NCBI RefSeq assembly: GCF_003254565.1
Contig: NZ_QJRI01000159.1
Coordinates: forward strand, 1-64,000
Direction: 5' to 3'
Length of the DNA stretch: 64,000 nucleotides
From: Flavobacterium nitrogenifigens
GTDB taxonomy: Bacteria > Bacteroidota > Bacteroidia > Flavobacteriales > Flavobacteriaceae
Of the stretch, positions 8,891 to 19,626 are shown in pieces (the first letter of the stretch is position 1; every line of letters begins with the position of its first letter). The notes under the pieces are model-generated. The model was given only the letters and a program-made list of their open reading frames with translations. It ran no database searches and was not told where the DNA came from. The translations under genes and the position numbers were made by a program.

Positions 8891-11800
8891 ATGATGAATA
8901 ACAGAAACAATAAAGATAAGAATCCAGTAAAAAGATTTAACAAAATCTCTATTGGATTGGCTTCACCAGAATCTATCTTGAAAGAATCAAGAGGAGAGGT
9001 TTTAAAGCCAGAAACAATCAACTATAGAACTCACAAACCAGAGCGTGACGGACTTTTCTGCGAAAGAATCTTCGGACCAGTAAAAGATTTCGAATGTGCT
9101 TGTGGTAAGTATAAAAGAATTCGTTACAAAGGTATCATCTGTGACCGTTGTGGTGTTGAAGTTACTGAGAAAAAAGTACGTCGTGATAGAGTAGGACACA
9201 TCAACCTTGTTGTGCCAATTGCTCACATCTGGTACTTCCGTTCTCTTCCAAACAAAATTGGTTATATCCTTGGTCTTCCATCTAAGAAATTAGATATGAT
9301 CATTTACTACGAAAGATACGTAGTAATTCAGCCAGGTATCGCTAAAAATGCAGATGGAGAATCATTACAAAGATTAGATTTCTTAACTGAAGAAGAATAT
9401 TTAAATATTTTAGATACTCTTCCACAAGAAAACCAATATTTAGATGATTTAGATCCTAATAAATTTGTTGCCAAAATGGGAGCAGAGTGTATTATGGATT
9501 TATTGGCTCGTATTGACTTAGATGCTTTATCTTATGAATTAAGACACAGCGCTAACAACGAGACATCTAAACAAAGAAAAACTGAAGCTTTAAAAAGATT
9601 ACAAGTTGTTGAGTCTTTCCGTGAGTCTAACGAAAACCGCGAAAACCGTCCAGAATGGATGATCATGAAAGTGGTTCCAGTTATCCCACCAGAATTACGT
9701 CCGCTTGTGCCACTTGATGGAGGTCGTTTTGCAACTTCAGATTTGAACGACTTATATCGTCGTGTAATCATCCGTAACAACCGTTTGAAAAGATTAATGG
9801 AGATTAAAGCTCCAGAGGTTATCTTAAGAAACGAGAAACGTATGTTACAAGAATCTGTAGATTCATTATTCGATAACACTCGTAAAGCTTCTGCTGTTAA
9901 AACAGAATCAAACAGACCATTAAAATCATTATCTGACTCATTAAAAGGTAAACAAGGACGTTTCCGTCAAAACTTACTTGGTAAACGTGTGGATTATTCT
10001 GCTCGTTCGGTAATTGTTGTTGGTCCTGAGTTAAAATTATATGAGTGCGGATTGCCAAAAGATATGGCTTCTGAATTATACAAACCTTTCGTTATCCGTA
10101 AGTTGATTGAAAGAGGTATTGTAAAAACAGTAAAATCTGCTAAGAAAATCATTGATAAGAAAGAGCCAGTAGTTTGGGATATCCTTGAAAACGTAATTAA
10201 AGGACACCCAGTATTACTTAACCGTGCTCCTACTTTGCACAGACTTGGTATTCAGGCTTTCCAGCCAAAATTAATTGAAGGAAAAGCGATCCAGTTACAC
10301 CCATTAGTATGTACCGCTTTCAACGCCGATTTCGATGGTGACCAGATGGCGGTTCACTTACCATTAGGACCAGAAGCTATTTTAGAGGCTCAATTATTAA
10401 TGTTGGCTTCTCACAATATCTTGAACCCTGCAAATGGTGCGCCTATCACTGTACCTTCTCAGGACATGGTCTTGGGTCTATATTATATGACCAAAGAGCG
10501 TATTTCTACAGAAGATCACAAAATTATTGGTCAGGATTTGACTTTCTATTCTGCTGAAGAAGTAAATATTGCATTAAACGAAGGAAGATTAGAATTGAAT
10601 GCTCGTGTGAAAATCAGAGCAAAAGATTTTAATGACGCTGGAGAATTAGTGTACAAAATCATCCAGACAACTGCAGGACGTGTATTATTTAACGAAGTAG
10701 TACCTGAAGCAGCTGGATATATCAACGACGTATTGACTAAGAAAAACCTTAGAGATATTATCGGACACATTTTAAGTGTGACTGATGTGCCTACAACGGC
10801 AGCTTTCTTAGATAATATGAAAGATATGGGGTATAAATTCGCATTTAGAGGAGGTTTATCATTCTCTTTAGGTGATATTAGAATTCCAGAACAAAAAACG
10901 AAGTTAATTGCAGATGCTAGAGAGCAAGTTGAAGGTATCTCAACTAACTATAACATGGGTCTTATCACAAATAACGAGCGTTACAACCAAGTTATTGACG
11001 TATGGACTTCAGCAAATGCTCAGTTAACAGAGTTAGCAATGAAAAATATTAGAGAAGACCAACAAGGTTTCAACTCTGTATATATGATGCTTGACTCTGG
11101 GGCGAGGGGTTCTAAGGAGCAGATTCGTCAGTTAACTGGTATGCGTGGTTTGATGGCTAAGCCTAAAAAATCTACTGCTGGTGGTGGTGAGATTATTGAA
11201 AACCCGATTCTTTCTAACTTTAAGGAAGGTCTTTCTATCCTTGAGTACTTCATTTCTACTCACGGTGCTCGTAAAGGTCTTGCGGATACGGCTCTTAAAA
11301 CAGCCGATGCTGGTTACTTGACAAGAAGGCTTCATGACGTTTCTCAAGATGTTATTGTTAACATCGAAGATTGTGGAACTTTAAGAGGTGTTGAAGTTGC
11401 TGCTTTGAAGAAAAATGAGGAAATCGTTGAATCTTTAGGTGAGAGAATCTTAGGACGTGTTGCATTACAAGACGTTATTAATCCTCTTACTAATGAAGTA
11501 ATGGTTAGGTCTGGTGAGCAAATTACTGAATCTATCGTTAAAACGATCGAAGCTTCTCCAATTGAAAAAGTAGAAGTTAGATCTCCATTAACTTGTGAGG
11601 CTTTAAAAGGTATTTGTGCTAAATGTTACGGTAGAAACTTAGCTACTGGTAAGATGACGCAAAGAGGTGAAGCTGTCGGAGTTATTGCAGCTCAGTCTAT
11701 TGGAGAGCCAGGTACACAGTTGACACTTCGTACGTTCCACGTTGGAGGGGTTGCTGGAGGTATTTCTGAAGAGTCTAGTATTATTACAAGATTCAATGGT

Positions 11801-13198
11801 AGACTTGAAATTGAAGATTTAAAAACAGTTAAAGGTGAAGATAGTGAAGGTAACGAAGTTGATATCGTTGTATCACGTTCTACGGAGTTAAAATTAATTG
11901 ACGAAGGAACCGGAATTGTTTTAAATACACATAACATTCCTTACGGATCTAGTATTTTTGTAAATGATGGAGATGTAGTTACTAAAGGAACTGTAATCTG
12001 TAAATGGGATCCATATAATGGTGTAATTGTTTCTGAATTTACTGGTAAGATTGCTTACGAAGATTTAGAACAAGGACAATCATACATGGTTGAGATCGAT
12101 GAGCAGACTGGTTTCCAAGAAAAAGTAATTTCTGAGGCTAGAAACAAAAAATTAATCCCAACTTTATTAGTTTATGGTAAAGAAGGTGAATTGATTCGTT
12201 CATACAACTTACCAGTAGGTGCACACTTAATGGTTGAGAATGGTGAGAAAATTAAAGCAGGTAAAGTATTAGTAAAAATTCCTCGTCGTTCTTCTAAAGC
12301 AGGCGATATCACGGGAGGTTTACCAAGAATTACTGAGCTTCTTGAGGCTCGTAACCCTTCAAACCCAGCAGTTGTATCTGAAATTGATGGTGTTGTATCA
12401 TTCGGTAAAATTAAGAGAGGTAACCGTGAGATCGTTATCGAGTCTAAATTTGGTGAGATTAAAAAGTATCTAGTGAAACTTTCAAGCCAAATCTTAGTAC
12501 AAGAGAATGACTTCGTAAGAGCGGGAGTTCCATTGTCTGATGGTGCAATTACACCAGATGATATCTTAAGAATTCAAGGTCCAGCTGCTGTTCAACAGTA
12601 CTTGGTAAATGAAATTCAAGAGGTTTACCGTTTACAAGGGGTAAAAATTAATGATAAGCACTTTGAGGTTGTAATTCGTCAAATGATGCGTAAAGTAAGA
12701 GTTGAGGATCCAGGAGATACTTTATTCTTAGAAGACCAATTAATTCATACTAAAGATTTCATCGTTCAAAACGATAAATTATATGGAATGAAAGTGGTTG
12801 AAGATGCTGGAGATTCTTCAGTATTGAAACCAGGTCAGATCATTACACCTCGTGAATTGCGTGATGAAAATTCATTATTGAAACGTACAGATAAAAATCT
12901 TGTTGTAGCAAGAGACGTAATCACTGCAACTGCAACGCCAGTTCTACAAGGTATTACAAGAGCTTCGTTACAAACTAAATCATTCATTTCTGCGGCTTCA
13001 TTCCAGGAGACAACGAAAGTACTTAACGAAGCTGCAGTAGCTGGTAAAGTAGATGATCTAGAAGGATTAAAAGAAAATGTAATTGTTGGACACAGAATTC
13101 CTGCAGGAACTGGTATGAGAGAATACGATAACACTATCGTAGGATCTAAAGACGATTACAACGAAATGATGGCTAATAAAGAAGAATACATTTATTAA
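8891..13198 (+). CDS. rpoC: DNA-directed RNA polymerase beta' subunit
   Basis: This is the beta' subunit, carrying the catalytic centre of RNA polymerase. It has 1435 aa. The Mg-binding NADFDGD motif is at residues 478-484. The N-terminal zinc finger contains [20 protein letters not shown], and a second zinc site lies at [16 protein letters not shown]. The trigger-loop/bridge region includes [21 protein letters not shown] second ATG at 8894 is equally possible. It is followed after 10 bases by a DUF3467 gene, probably on the same transcript. Confidence 0.98.
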   Translation: MMNNRNNKDKNPVKRFNKISIGLASPESILKESRGEVLKPETINYRTHKPERDGLFCERIFGPVKDFECACGKYKRIRYKGIICDRCGVEVTEKKVRRDRVGHINLVVPIAHIWYFRSLPNKIGYILGLPSKKLDMIIYYERYVVIQPGIAKNADGESLQRLDFLTEEEYLNILDTLPQENQYLDDLDPNKFVAKMGAECIMDLLARIDLDALSYELRHSANNETSKQRKTEALKRLQVVESFRESNENRENRPEWMIMKVVPVIPPELRPLVPLDGGRFATSDLNDLYRRVIIRNNRLKRLMEIKAPEVILRNEKRMLQESVDSLFDNTRKASAVKTESNRPLKSLSDSLKGKQGRFRQNLLGKRVDYSARSVIVVGPELKLYECGLPKDMASELYKPFVIRKLIERGIVKTVKSAKKIIDKKEPVVWDILENVIKGHPVLLNRAPTLHRLGIQAFQPKLIEGKAIQLHPLVCTAFNADFDGDQMAVHLPLGPEAILEAQLLMLASHNILNPANGAPITVPSQDMVLGLYYMTKERISTEDHKIIGQDLTFYSAEEVNIALNEGRLELNARVKIRAKDFNDAGELVYKIIQTTAGRVLFNEVVPEAAGYINDVLTKKNLRDIIGHILSVTDVPTTAAFLDNMKDMGYKFAFRGGLSFSLGDIRIPEQKTKLIADAREQVEGISTNYNMGLITNNERYNQVIDVWTSANAQLTELAMKNIREDQQGFNSVYMMLDSGARGSKEQIRQLTGMRGLMAKPKKSTAGGGEIIENPILSNFKEGLSILEYFISTHGARKGLADTALKTADAGYLTRRLHDVSQDVIVNIEDCGTLRGVEVAALKKNEEIVESLGERILGRVALQDVINPLTNEVMVRSGEQITESIVKTIEASPIEKVEVRSPLTCEALKGICAKCYGRNLATGKMTQRGEAVGVIAAQSIGEPGTQLTLRTFHVGGVAGGISEESSIITRFNGRLEIEDLKTVKGEDSEGNEVDIVVSRSTELKLIDEGTGIVLNTHNIPYGSSIFVNDGDVVTKGTVICKWDPYNGVIVSEFTGKIAYEDLEQGQSYMVEIDEQTGFQEKVISEARNKKLIPTLLVYGKEGELIRSYNLPVGAHLMVENGEKIKAGKVLVKIPRRSSKAGDITGGLPRITELLEARNPSNPAVVSEIDGVVSFGKIKRGNREIVIESKFGEIKKYLVKLSSQILVQENDFVRAGVPLSDGAITPDDILRIQGPAAVQQYLVNEIQEVYRLQGVKINDKHFEVVIRQMMRKVRVEDPGDTLFLEDQLIHTKDFIVQNDKLYGMKVVEDAGDSSVLKPGQIITPRELRDENSLLKRTDKNLVVARDVITATATPVLQGITRASLQTKSFISAASFQETTKVLNEAAVAGKVDDLEGLKENVIVGHRIPAGTGMREYDNTIVGSKDDYNEMMANKEEYIY

Positions 13199-13208
13199 TT
13201 AGGAAACT

Positions 13209-13520
13209 ATGAGTAATCCGAAACAACAACAAGAGCAAATTAACATTGAGTTAGACGAAACTATTGCAGAAGGAATTTATTCTAATCTAGCAATTATTAA
13301 TCACTCATCATCTGAGTTTGTTTTAGATTTTGTGAGTATTATGCCAGGTATTCCTAAAGCCAAGGTAAAGTCAAGAATTGTTTTGACACCACAACATGCT
13401 AAAAGATTATTGAGAGCAATAGGGGAGAATATCCACAGATTTGAGGCAGCTCATGGCGAAATCAAAGAAACGGAACAAGCACCAATTCCGCTTAATTTTG
13501 GTCCAGCAGGACAAGCATAA
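13209..13520 (+). CDS. DUF3467 family protein
   Basis: A 103-aa protein that I recognise as the DUF3467 family (core: SSEFVLDFVSIMPGIPKAKVKSRIVLTPQHAKRLL, given here as one continuous domain across residues about 30-70). The function is not known. It is found directly downstream of rpoC in many Bacteroidetes; here the gap is 10 bases and a strong terminator follows, so it is the last gene of the rpoBC transcript. There is no signal peptide or membrane segment. The link to RNA polymerase is by position only. Confidence 0.85.
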   Translation: MSNPKQQQEQINIELDETIAEGIYSNLAIINHSSSEFVLDFVSIMPGIPKAKVKSRIVLTPQHAKRLLRAIGENIHRFEAAHGEIKETEQAPIPLNFGPAGQA

Positions 13521-13525
13521 ATTTT

Positions 13526-13553
13526 AAAGCCCCTTTTTCAAGGGGCTTTTTTT
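13526..13553 (+). terminator. Rho-independent terminator of the rpo operon
   Basis: The stem AAAGCCCCTT pairs with AAGGGGCTTT around a TTTC-like loop and runs into seven Ts. It lies 6 bases after the DUF3467 stop codon and ends the tuf-distal ribosomal/polymerase block. Confidence 0.92.
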
Positions 13554-13716
13554 ATGGCTAATGAATTAAAAATGTAGTATGTCGGATTTAATTTACTTTA
13601 GTCGACAAAGTTTCTTTTCAACTAAATATTTCTTTAACTTGGTGTTACCTAGAAAGATTCAATTTTGAAATATACATGACTTAGTAAAGGTTGATTTAAT
13701 TCAAATTATAAAAAAG

Positions 13717-13744
13717 CGCTAATTTTGATATTAGCGTTTTTTTT
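13717..13744 (+). terminator. Second terminator-like hairpin, orphan
   Basis: CGCTAAT (13717-13723) pairs with ATTAGCG (13730-13736) and eight Ts follow. No coding gene ends just before it, so it is either a backup terminator for the rpo operon or the end of a small RNA. Confidence 0.7.
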
Positions 13745-13807
13745 GTGAGAGATATAAAAATGTAATATTTTTACTATAAAAAATATGTTTATTGAATGAA
13801 AAATATT

Positions 13808-13815
13808 TAAATTTG
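13808..13815 (+). promoter_or_regulatory. Bacteroidetes -7 box for the O-antigen-ligase-like gene
   Basis: TAAATTTG matches the Bacteroidetes -7 consensus TAnnTTTG and lies 22 bases before the start codon. No convincing TTG at -33 was found. Confidence 0.5.
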
Positions 13816-13837
13816 TGCTCTAATTTTTAAAGTATGA

Positions 13838-15877
13838 ATGATGGAGCAAGAGTTGGACTTATCTAAGTATGTCTCAAAAAGTAAAAAAAGAGAAATGCAA
13901 TCAATAGATGTTTTAATATTGATCATTGTCAGTTTTTATTTTAGTATTGACTGCATAACAATTTCATATATTCAAGATCAGCTTGGCATTCATTGGCTTC
14001 TCTTAAGCATATTAAATTTTCTATCTGGAGTTTTTATGTTTCAGTATCGAAAGGATATCTTTCATTTTTCAATAAAGCCAATTTTTAAGAATAGTATCCT
14101 GCTTATTTACTTCTTTTTTTTGATCATTGCGGGAGTTTCTATTTTTTTTGCAATTAACAAAGTCGAGAGTATGATTATTTATACTCGATTCTTAACAACG
14201 GTTGTCACATTTTGTATTCTTGCGGTTTTACTTTATAAGAGGCTGTATTTATTTAAACCTTTATCAATTGTTGTGGCAATCCTGATATTAATAAAGTCGT
14301 TTTCAGCAGTAAAATTATTCTATGCAGGTTTAGGTAAAATAGGTTTAGGAGTTTTAATCAATTCTTTGCAAAGTACGGAAGGTAATAAAAATATTTTTGC
14401 GGCAGTATTGGTTGTCCAGATTCCGGTGCTTGTGTATGGCTTGCTAGTTCATAAAAAATGGCTGAAGTATTTATGCGCTTTATCTCTGGGATTCGCGTTA
14501 ACTACAGTTTTTCTTATTAATGCACGAGCAGCTTATTTAAGCACACTATTGCAGTTTTTTCTATTGCTGGTTGGTATTTTCTTTATATTTTACAAGGCCA
14601 ACAAAATGAAATTGTTTTATAAAAATGCCTTAGTGTTGCTCTGTGTTTTTTTGGGAAGTTTTTTTATTAGTCAACATAGTATAAAAAAAGCACTTCAGAA
14701 AGATAAAAATTCAGTGTATGGTACTGTAGGCGATAGGTTAAGCACTATAACTGATAATTCAAATTCAACCACATCAATACGTTTAGAATATTGGCAACAT
14801 GCGTTAGAAGTAGTTAAAAAGAACCCTATTCTTGGTGTTGGAGTGGGCAATTGGAAATTATATACTACAACATATACTAATACACTGATTGATGATAACA
14901 CTTTTTCAAAACACCCTCATAATGATTTTATAGAAGTTGCGGGCGAAACAGGAATCCCTAATGGTATTGTCTATATTTTAATTTTTGGATGTGCCTTTTT
15001 TCTTGCTTTAAAGAGTATGTTTTCAAAACAAGAACATGAATTAAAACTACTATCCTTAATTCTTTTTATTTCTCTCTGTGGTTATTTTATTGATGCATTT
15101 TTTAATTTTCCACTCGAAAGGCCACATATGCAGATTTTGTTTGCTTTTCTTTTGGCTACGATAATCATCAATTATTTAGAGGATAAAGAAGAAAAGAAAG
15201 GTGATCAAGATGTAATTTGGATAAAAGTCTTAGTTTTATCGATTGTCGTACTCAGCGCTGTAGGAACTTGTATTCATTATACGGTTTTTAAGTCAATGAA
15301 ATCTCAGTTTATAATAGATAATGATTTAAATAGTGTCGATGGTTTGCCTGATGCTTTGCCACAATATAAATATGATCAGGTGAAGCTTATGTTTCCTTCT
15401 TTTCCAAACATTGCCGAAAACTCTGAGACGATAGGCTATAAAGAAGCTAAATATCTGCAAAAAGAAAAAAGATATGATGAAGCTATTAAAATTTTGGACA
15501 GCGTTCATAAATTTAGTCCTAATACTGCGTATGATTATTATCTCAAATGCAAGATTTATCAAGATTTAAAAAAACAAGATAGTGCCTATTTGTATGGTAA
15601 AAAGGCTTTTTATGCTAAACCAAGAAATATTTATTATTATAAAATGGCAATTCATTTGGGGTCTTTGAACAAAGATTCAGCTGAAATTGTTAAAATGTAT
15701 AATTTATTTAACACGTATAGAAAAGATTCGCAAGCTTATTTCTATTATGCTAAATGTCTTGCGTGGTCTGGTAAGTATAATATAAAAGAGATGAAGAAAA
15801 TTGTTGATGAGGGAGTGAAATTGTATCCTGAAGAAAAGGACTTAATACAATGGCAATCAGTTTTGTCTAAATATTAA
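13838..15877 (+). CDS. O-antigen ligase-like polytopic protein with TPR tail
   Basis: A 679-aa membrane protein. Residues about 20-470 contain roughly a dozen hydrophobic segments. The large loop carries the Wzy_C/O-antigen-ligase signature: KKNPILGVGVGNWKLYT followed by KHPHNDFIEVAGETGIP. Family members polymerise or transfer glycans on undecaprenyl carriers at the outer face of the inner membrane, attaching O-antigen or other polysaccharide to lipid A, or glycans to protein. After the last membrane span, residues about 540-679 look like TPR helices (AKYLQKEKRYDEAIKILDSV and similar). This fusion is common in Bacteroidetes. No other glycan genes are nearby, so the substrate cannot be predicted. 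ATG 13841 is an alternative start. Confidence 0.8.
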   Translation: MMEQELDLSKYVSKSKKREMQSIDVLILIIVSFYFSIDCITISYIQDQLGIHWLLLSILNFLSGVFMFQYRKDIFHFSIKPIFKNSILLIYFFFLIIAGVSIFFAINKVESMIIYTRFLTTVVTFCILAVLLYKRLYLFKPLSIVVAILILIKSFSAVKLFYAGLGKIGLGVLINSLQSTEGNKNIFAAVLVVQIPVLVYGLLVHKKWLKYLCALSLGFALTTVFLINARAAYLSTLLQFFLLLVGIFFIFYKANKMKLFYKNALVLLCVFLGSFFISQHSIKKALQKDKNSVYGTVGDRLSTITDNSNSTTSIRLEYWQHALEVVKKNPILGVGVGNWKLYTTTYTNTLIDDNTFSKHPHNDFIEVAGETGIPNGIVYILIFGCAFFLALKSMFSKQEHELKLLSLILFISLCGYFIDAFFNFPLERPHMQILFAFLLATIIINYLEDKEEKKGDQDVIWIKVLVLSIVVLSAVGTCIHYTVFKSMKSQFIIDNDLNSVDGLPDALPQYKYDQVKLMFPSFPNIAENSETIGYKEAKYLQKEKRYDEAIKILDSVHKFSPNTAYDYYLKCKIYQDLKKQDSAYLYGKKAFYAKPRNIYYYKMAIHLGSLNKDSAEIVKMYNLFNTYRKDSQAYFYYAKCLAWSGKYNIKEMKKIVDEGVKLYPEEKDLIQWQSVLSKY

Positions 15878-15903
15878 CAAAAAAAACATCATTGAAAATG
15901 AAC

Positions 15904-15940
15904 ATGCCCCAAAAAGTTAGATACTATTTGGGGCATTTTT
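15904..15940. terminator. Terminator between convergent genes
   Basis: ATGCCCCAAA (15904-15913) pairs with TTTGGGGCAT (15927-15936). The T run is on the + side, so it best serves the O-antigen-ligase-like gene; the prfC stop codon (minus strand) is 10 bases away. Confidence 0.8.
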
Positions 15941-15949
15941 ATTTTTAGT

Positions 15950-17542
15950 TTAATCAAATTCTGAAGTAAAGTACAGTTTTACACTTGGATATTTACTTTG
16001 TGTCATTTGAATGGTGAAATCAGAATCAGCTAAGAATACCAATTGACCATATTTATCATGAGCCAAGAATTTTTGTTTAATACGTTTAAATTCTTTGAAT
16101 TCTTCATTTTTAGCATCATCAGGTTTTACCCAGCAAGCTTTATGTACAGGAAAGTTTTCGTATGTGCATTTAGCACCGTATTCGTGCTCTAGACGATATT
16201 GGATAACTTCGTACTGAAGCGCCCCAACTGTTCCGATTACTTTACGGTTGTTCATTTCTAAAGTAAATAACTGAGCAACACCTTCATCCATTAATTGATC
16301 AACACCTTTATCCAACTGTTTTGCTTTCAATGGATCAGCATTATTGATGTATCTAAAGTGTTCTGGAGAGAAGCTCGGAATTCCTTTAAAACTCATGATT
16401 TCGCCTTCTGTCAAAGTATCACCAATTTTAAAGTTTCCTGTATCGTGCAAACCTACAATATCACCTGGATAAGAAACATCGACTATCTCTTTTTTCTCAG
16501 CAAAGAATGCATTTGGACTAGAGAATTTCAAATTTTTCTTTTGTCTAACGTGGTAATATGGTTTGTTTCTTTCGAAAGTTCCAGAAACAATTTTAATGAA
16601 AGCCAAACGATCTCTATGCTTAGGATCCATATTGGCGTGAATTTTAAACACAAAACCACTCATTTTTTCTTCTGTTGGATCAACCAAACGAGTTTCAGAA
16701 TCTTTTGGTCTTGGAGATGGAGCGATTGTAATGAAACAATCTAACAATTCACGAACCCCAAAATTATTTAATGCAGAACCAAAGAATACAGGTTGAATTT
16801 TTCCGTCTAAATAATCTTGACGTTCAAATTTTGGATAGACTTCATCGATTAATTCTAATTCTTCACGAAGTTTTGTTGCTGCTTTTTCACCAACAATTTT
16901 ATCTAGTTCAGGATTATTTTGAACATCAGAAAAAGCAATCGTTTCCTCTATGTTTTTACGGCTGTCTCCACTGAAAAGATTAATGTTTTCTTCCCATAAG
17001 TTGTAAATTCCTTGGAAATCATAACCCATTCCGATTGGGAAACTTAATGGAGTTACTTTTAAACCTAATTTTTGCTCCACTTCATCCATTAGATCAAAAG
17101 CATCTTTACCTTCACGATCTAATTTATTGATGAAAACAATCATCGGAATGTTACGCATTCTACAAACTGCAACCAATTTTTCAGTTTGTTCCTCAACCCC
17201 TTTTGCAACGTCAATTACAACAATAACGCTATCAACAGCAGTTAAAGTTCTAAAAGTATCTTCGGCAAAATCCTTGTGTCCAGGAGTATCAAGGATATTA
17301 ATTTTTTTATCTTTATAATTAAAAGCAAGAACAGAGGTAGAAACCGAAATACCTCTTTGGCGTTCGATCTCCATAAAGTCACTCGTTGCTCCTTTTTTAA
17401 TCTTATTACTTTTTACCGCACCAGCTTCCTGAATTGCACCTCCAAATAACAATAATTTCTCAGTCAATGTTGTTTTACCGGCATCGGGATGCGATATAAT
17501 TCCGAATGTTCTTCTGCGTTGTATTTCTTTTAAAAAGCTCAT
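15950..17542 (-). CDS. prfC: Peptide chain release factor 3
   Basis: RF3 is a GTPase that recycles RF1 and RF2 from the ribosome after termination. The length of 530 aa matches the family. The G1 motif SHPDAGKT is at residues 17-24, the DTPGHKDF (G3) and FINKLDRE (G4) motifs follow, and the RF3-specific C-terminal domain is complete. A -7 box on the minus strand (17562-17569) lies 19 bases upstream, so it is probably a single-gene unit between the O-antigen-ligase-like gene (convergent) and the amylase (same strand, separated by a terminator). Confidence 0.96.
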   Translation of the reverse strand: MSFLKEIQRRRTFGIISHPDAGKTTLTEKLLLFGGAIQEAGAVKSNKIKKGATSDFMEIERQRGISVSTSVLAFNYKDKKINILDTPGHKDFAEDTFRTLTAVDSVIVVIDVAKGVEEQTEKLVAVCRMRNIPMIVFINKLDREGKDAFDLMDEVEQKLGLKVTPLSFPIGMGYDFQGIYNLWEENINLFSGDSRKNIEETIAFSDVQNNPELDKIVGEKAATKLREELELIDEVYPKFERQDYLDGKIQPVFFGSALNNFGVRELLDCFITIAPSPRPKDSETRLVDPTEEKMSGFVFKIHANMDPKHRDRLAFIKIVSGTFERNKPYYHVRQKKNLKFSSPNAFFAEKKEIVDVSYPGDIVGLHDTGNFKIGDTLTEGEIMSFKGIPSFSPEHFRYINNADPLKAKQLDKGVDQLMDEGVAQLFTLEMNNRKVIGTVGALQYEVIQYRLEHEYGAKCTYENFPVHKACWVKPDDAKNEEFKEFKRIKQKFLAHDKYGQLVFLADSDFTIQMTQSKYPSVKLYFTSEFD

Positions 17543-17561
17543 ATTTCGTATAAATAGGTTG

Positions 17562-17569
17562 CAAAAGTA
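17562..17569 (-). promoter_or_regulatory. -7 box of prfC
   Basis: The minus strand reads TACTTTTG, matching TAnnTTTG, 19 bases before the prfC start codon. No clear -33 TTG is seen. Confidence 0.5.
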
Positions 17570-17644
17570 CTATTAAATACGACTTTATAAAAATATTCAC
17601 TTCCTAAATTTGGAAGTCTTTTGTCTTAAACGGTTTTTTAGAGC

Positions 17645-17675
17645 AAAAAATAAGGCTGTTTTTGCAACAGCCTTA
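17645..17675 (-). terminator. Terminator of the alpha-amylase gene
   Basis: TAAGGCTGTT (17651-17660) pairs with AACAGCCTTA (17666-17675). On the minus strand it is followed by six Ts (17645-17650). It lies 17 bases after the amylase stop codon. Confidence 0.88.
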
Positions 17676-17692
17676 AATAGTCATTTTTAAAA

Positions 17693-19135
17693 TTACTGAT
17701 TAATTGACCAAATTGAATATCCTTTAGGAGGACATTGTATTTTTACCCATTTGTCGGCTTGAGTTGTTGGATACCAAGATGAGTTTCCAGTAAAATCTTT
17801 AATTTGGGTATTAGCCCAATTGGTCTGAATCCATCTTTCTTGCCATACATCGGAGTTGTTAATGTAAACTACTAATCCAGGATTGCCGTTGTAGCCGTTT
17901 CTTCTTGCTACATATTCGTCATTATCAGAATATAAAATAGAGGTTGTTCCAGTTGCTTTATTATTATGAATCCAAATTAGATTATTCAGTTTGTTCTTAT
18001 CCAGCCATTCTTCATAATCTCGGTAGAAAATTGTTGGATATCCTTCGTGAGTTAATATATAGGAGTAAGCAAGCATTTTGCTCCAAATTTCATCTGTATC
18101 ATGATTGGTTACAAAAGTCACTGCTTTGTAAGGATTACGTTTCCACATCATATCATCATTCAGAAGAGCAAGATTGTTTCCGTCAAAAGCATCATTCATT
18201 TTGTAATAGCAAGCGAAATCAAATACAGAACTATTTGCAGCATTTGCCCAATCATTTAATACATTTACATTCGAATCCCATAATTCTCCAACAGAAAATC
18301 CACCAACATTAGCATTCCATGAATTTACAACCCAAGCACCAAAACCTTTTACGTAGTCAAATCTCCAGCCATCAAATTTCATAGTGTTTTTATAATATTT
18401 ACCGACTCCGTCTGCACGTAGCCATAGCCAGTTCTGAACATTTGGTGCAGCATGGCATAAATCAGGAAACCCTCCAAAAGATCCTTCGTCATTGTTTCCG
18501 TAGCTGTTTTTATAAAAATCATTATAGTTACGAGGAAATTTGCCCGAAGCAACTCCTGTAAAATTAGTCCACGTATTTGTTCCTGTAAATGGGTTAGCTT
18601 CAGATTGCCCACCACTGTTATGATTGATTACGATATCTGCATAAACTTTGATGTTTTCATTGTGAGCAGCTGTAATTAAGCTTACCAATTCAGTTTTTGA
18701 TCCAAATCTTGTTTCAGTACTTCCATTCTGATTGTAATCACCAAAATCAAAATAATCTGTTGGATCGTATCCCATAGAAAATGCTCCGTTTTGTGCTTTC
18801 GAAGCTGGTGGTAACCAGATAGAACCAATTCCGGCATTGCCCCATGCAGTTACTTTGCTGCTTACGGTATTCCACCAAGTTCCTCCAGAAGGAACATCCC
18901 AATAAAAAGCCTGCATCATAACTCCTCCTCCAGGATTATCAACATATTTTCCTGTTGAAGTAGAATTGGAAGTTCCTGTGCTAAATGGTTTTCCATCGTG
19001 ATGCGTAACATCAATGACTTTAAAATTTTGGCTTTCAGCTTTTGAATCAGATTCGCTCATTTCGTTCTGAGAACACGAATACAGCAGTGCAGTAAATGCC
19101 GTAATAAGGCATAATTTTAAAATAGGTTTTTTCAT
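17693..19135 (-). CDS. GH13 alpha-amylase, lipoprotein
   Basis: An alpha-1,4-glucan hydrolase of glycoside hydrolase family 13, 480 aa. A lipoprotein signal ends in LLYSC with the lipidated Cys at 21, and the SQNE sequence after it has no strong retention signal that I can interpret, so it is membrane-anchored in the periplasm or at the surface. The four GH13 regions are present: DIVINH (167-172), GWRFDYVKG with nucleophile D260, GELWD with acid/base E284, and FVTNHD with D346. The start MMQAFYWD of the barrel is typical of small bacterial and plant-like amylases. It is not beside susCD genes, so it is an isolated starch-degrading unit. It has its own terminator and is transcribed divergently from the chaperone gene at 19627. 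Confidence 0.93.
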   Translation of the reverse strand: MKKPILKLCLITAFTALLYSCSQNEMSESDSKAESQNFKVIDVTHHDGKPFSTGTSNSTSTGKYVDNPGGGVMMQAFYWDVPSGGTWWNTVSSKVTAWGNAGIGSIWLPPASKAQNGAFSMGYDPTDYFDFGDYNQNGSTETRFGSKTELVSLITAAHNENIKVYADIVINHNSGGQSEANPFTGTNTWTNFTGVASGKFPRNYNDFYKNSYGNNDEGSFGGFPDLCHAAPNVQNWLWLRADGVGKYYKNTMKFDGWRFDYVKGFGAWVVNSWNANVGGFSVGELWDSNVNVLNDWANAANSSVFDFACYYKMNDAFDGNNLALLNDDMMWKRNPYKAVTFVTNHDTDEIWSKMLAYSYILTHEGYPTIFYRDYEEWLDKNKLNNLIWIHNNKATGTTSILYSDNDEYVARRNGYNGNPGLVVYINNSDVWQERWIQTNWANTQIKDFTGNSSWYPTTQADKWVKIQCPPKGYSIWSINQ

Positions 19136-19626
19136 AATAGATGTGGTTAAGTTAAATAGTGAGTTTTATAATTGTCAAATTCAAGCTTTAAAAAAGTAAA
19201 TAATGTCATTTTTTAATACTGTAAAATGATAATTACGCATCTAAAGTAATTTTTTTTTGATTTAATTTTAATTTATGAGAAAATAGGCTCTAACGAAAAC
19301 GTTGTAGTGTTGAGAACTTTTTTCTATAATGCTTATAATTAAGGATTTATTTAAGGAAAGAATTAGAATTATTGAAGAAATTATAGAATAATTGCTCATT
19401 GCAATCCTGAAATGAAAATATCTGATTTGATATAGGCTTAAAAAACTATCCTATAATTTTTTGTTAATAGTATATAGGATAGTTGGATTATGTAATTGAA
19501 TTGTTATTTTTGTTCGTTATAAGTTACGAAAGAACTATACTTTAATTATTTATGTTTCTGTTGGACATATATAATTTTAGAAGGATTATCTAAAACAGGC
19601 TTTACATTCAAATAAAAATTAAAATA
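19136..19626. other. 491-base divergent spacer
   Basis: No gene or RNA is seen. It separates the divergent amylase and SurA-like genes and must hold both promoters. The sequence is very AT-rich. I could not find a full Bacteroidetes promoter for either gene, nor an inverted repeat long enough to call an operator. Confidence 0.4.

Larger units (their letters stand above)
13554..13837 (+). other. Spacer with a second terminator and a promoter -7 box
   Basis: No gene is seen here. A second hairpin with a T run (13717-13744) lies 160 bases after the first terminator without an intervening open frame, so a short untranslated RNA could end there, but I find no good promoter for one. A -7 box TAAATTTG is at 13808-13815. 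Confidence 0.45.
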
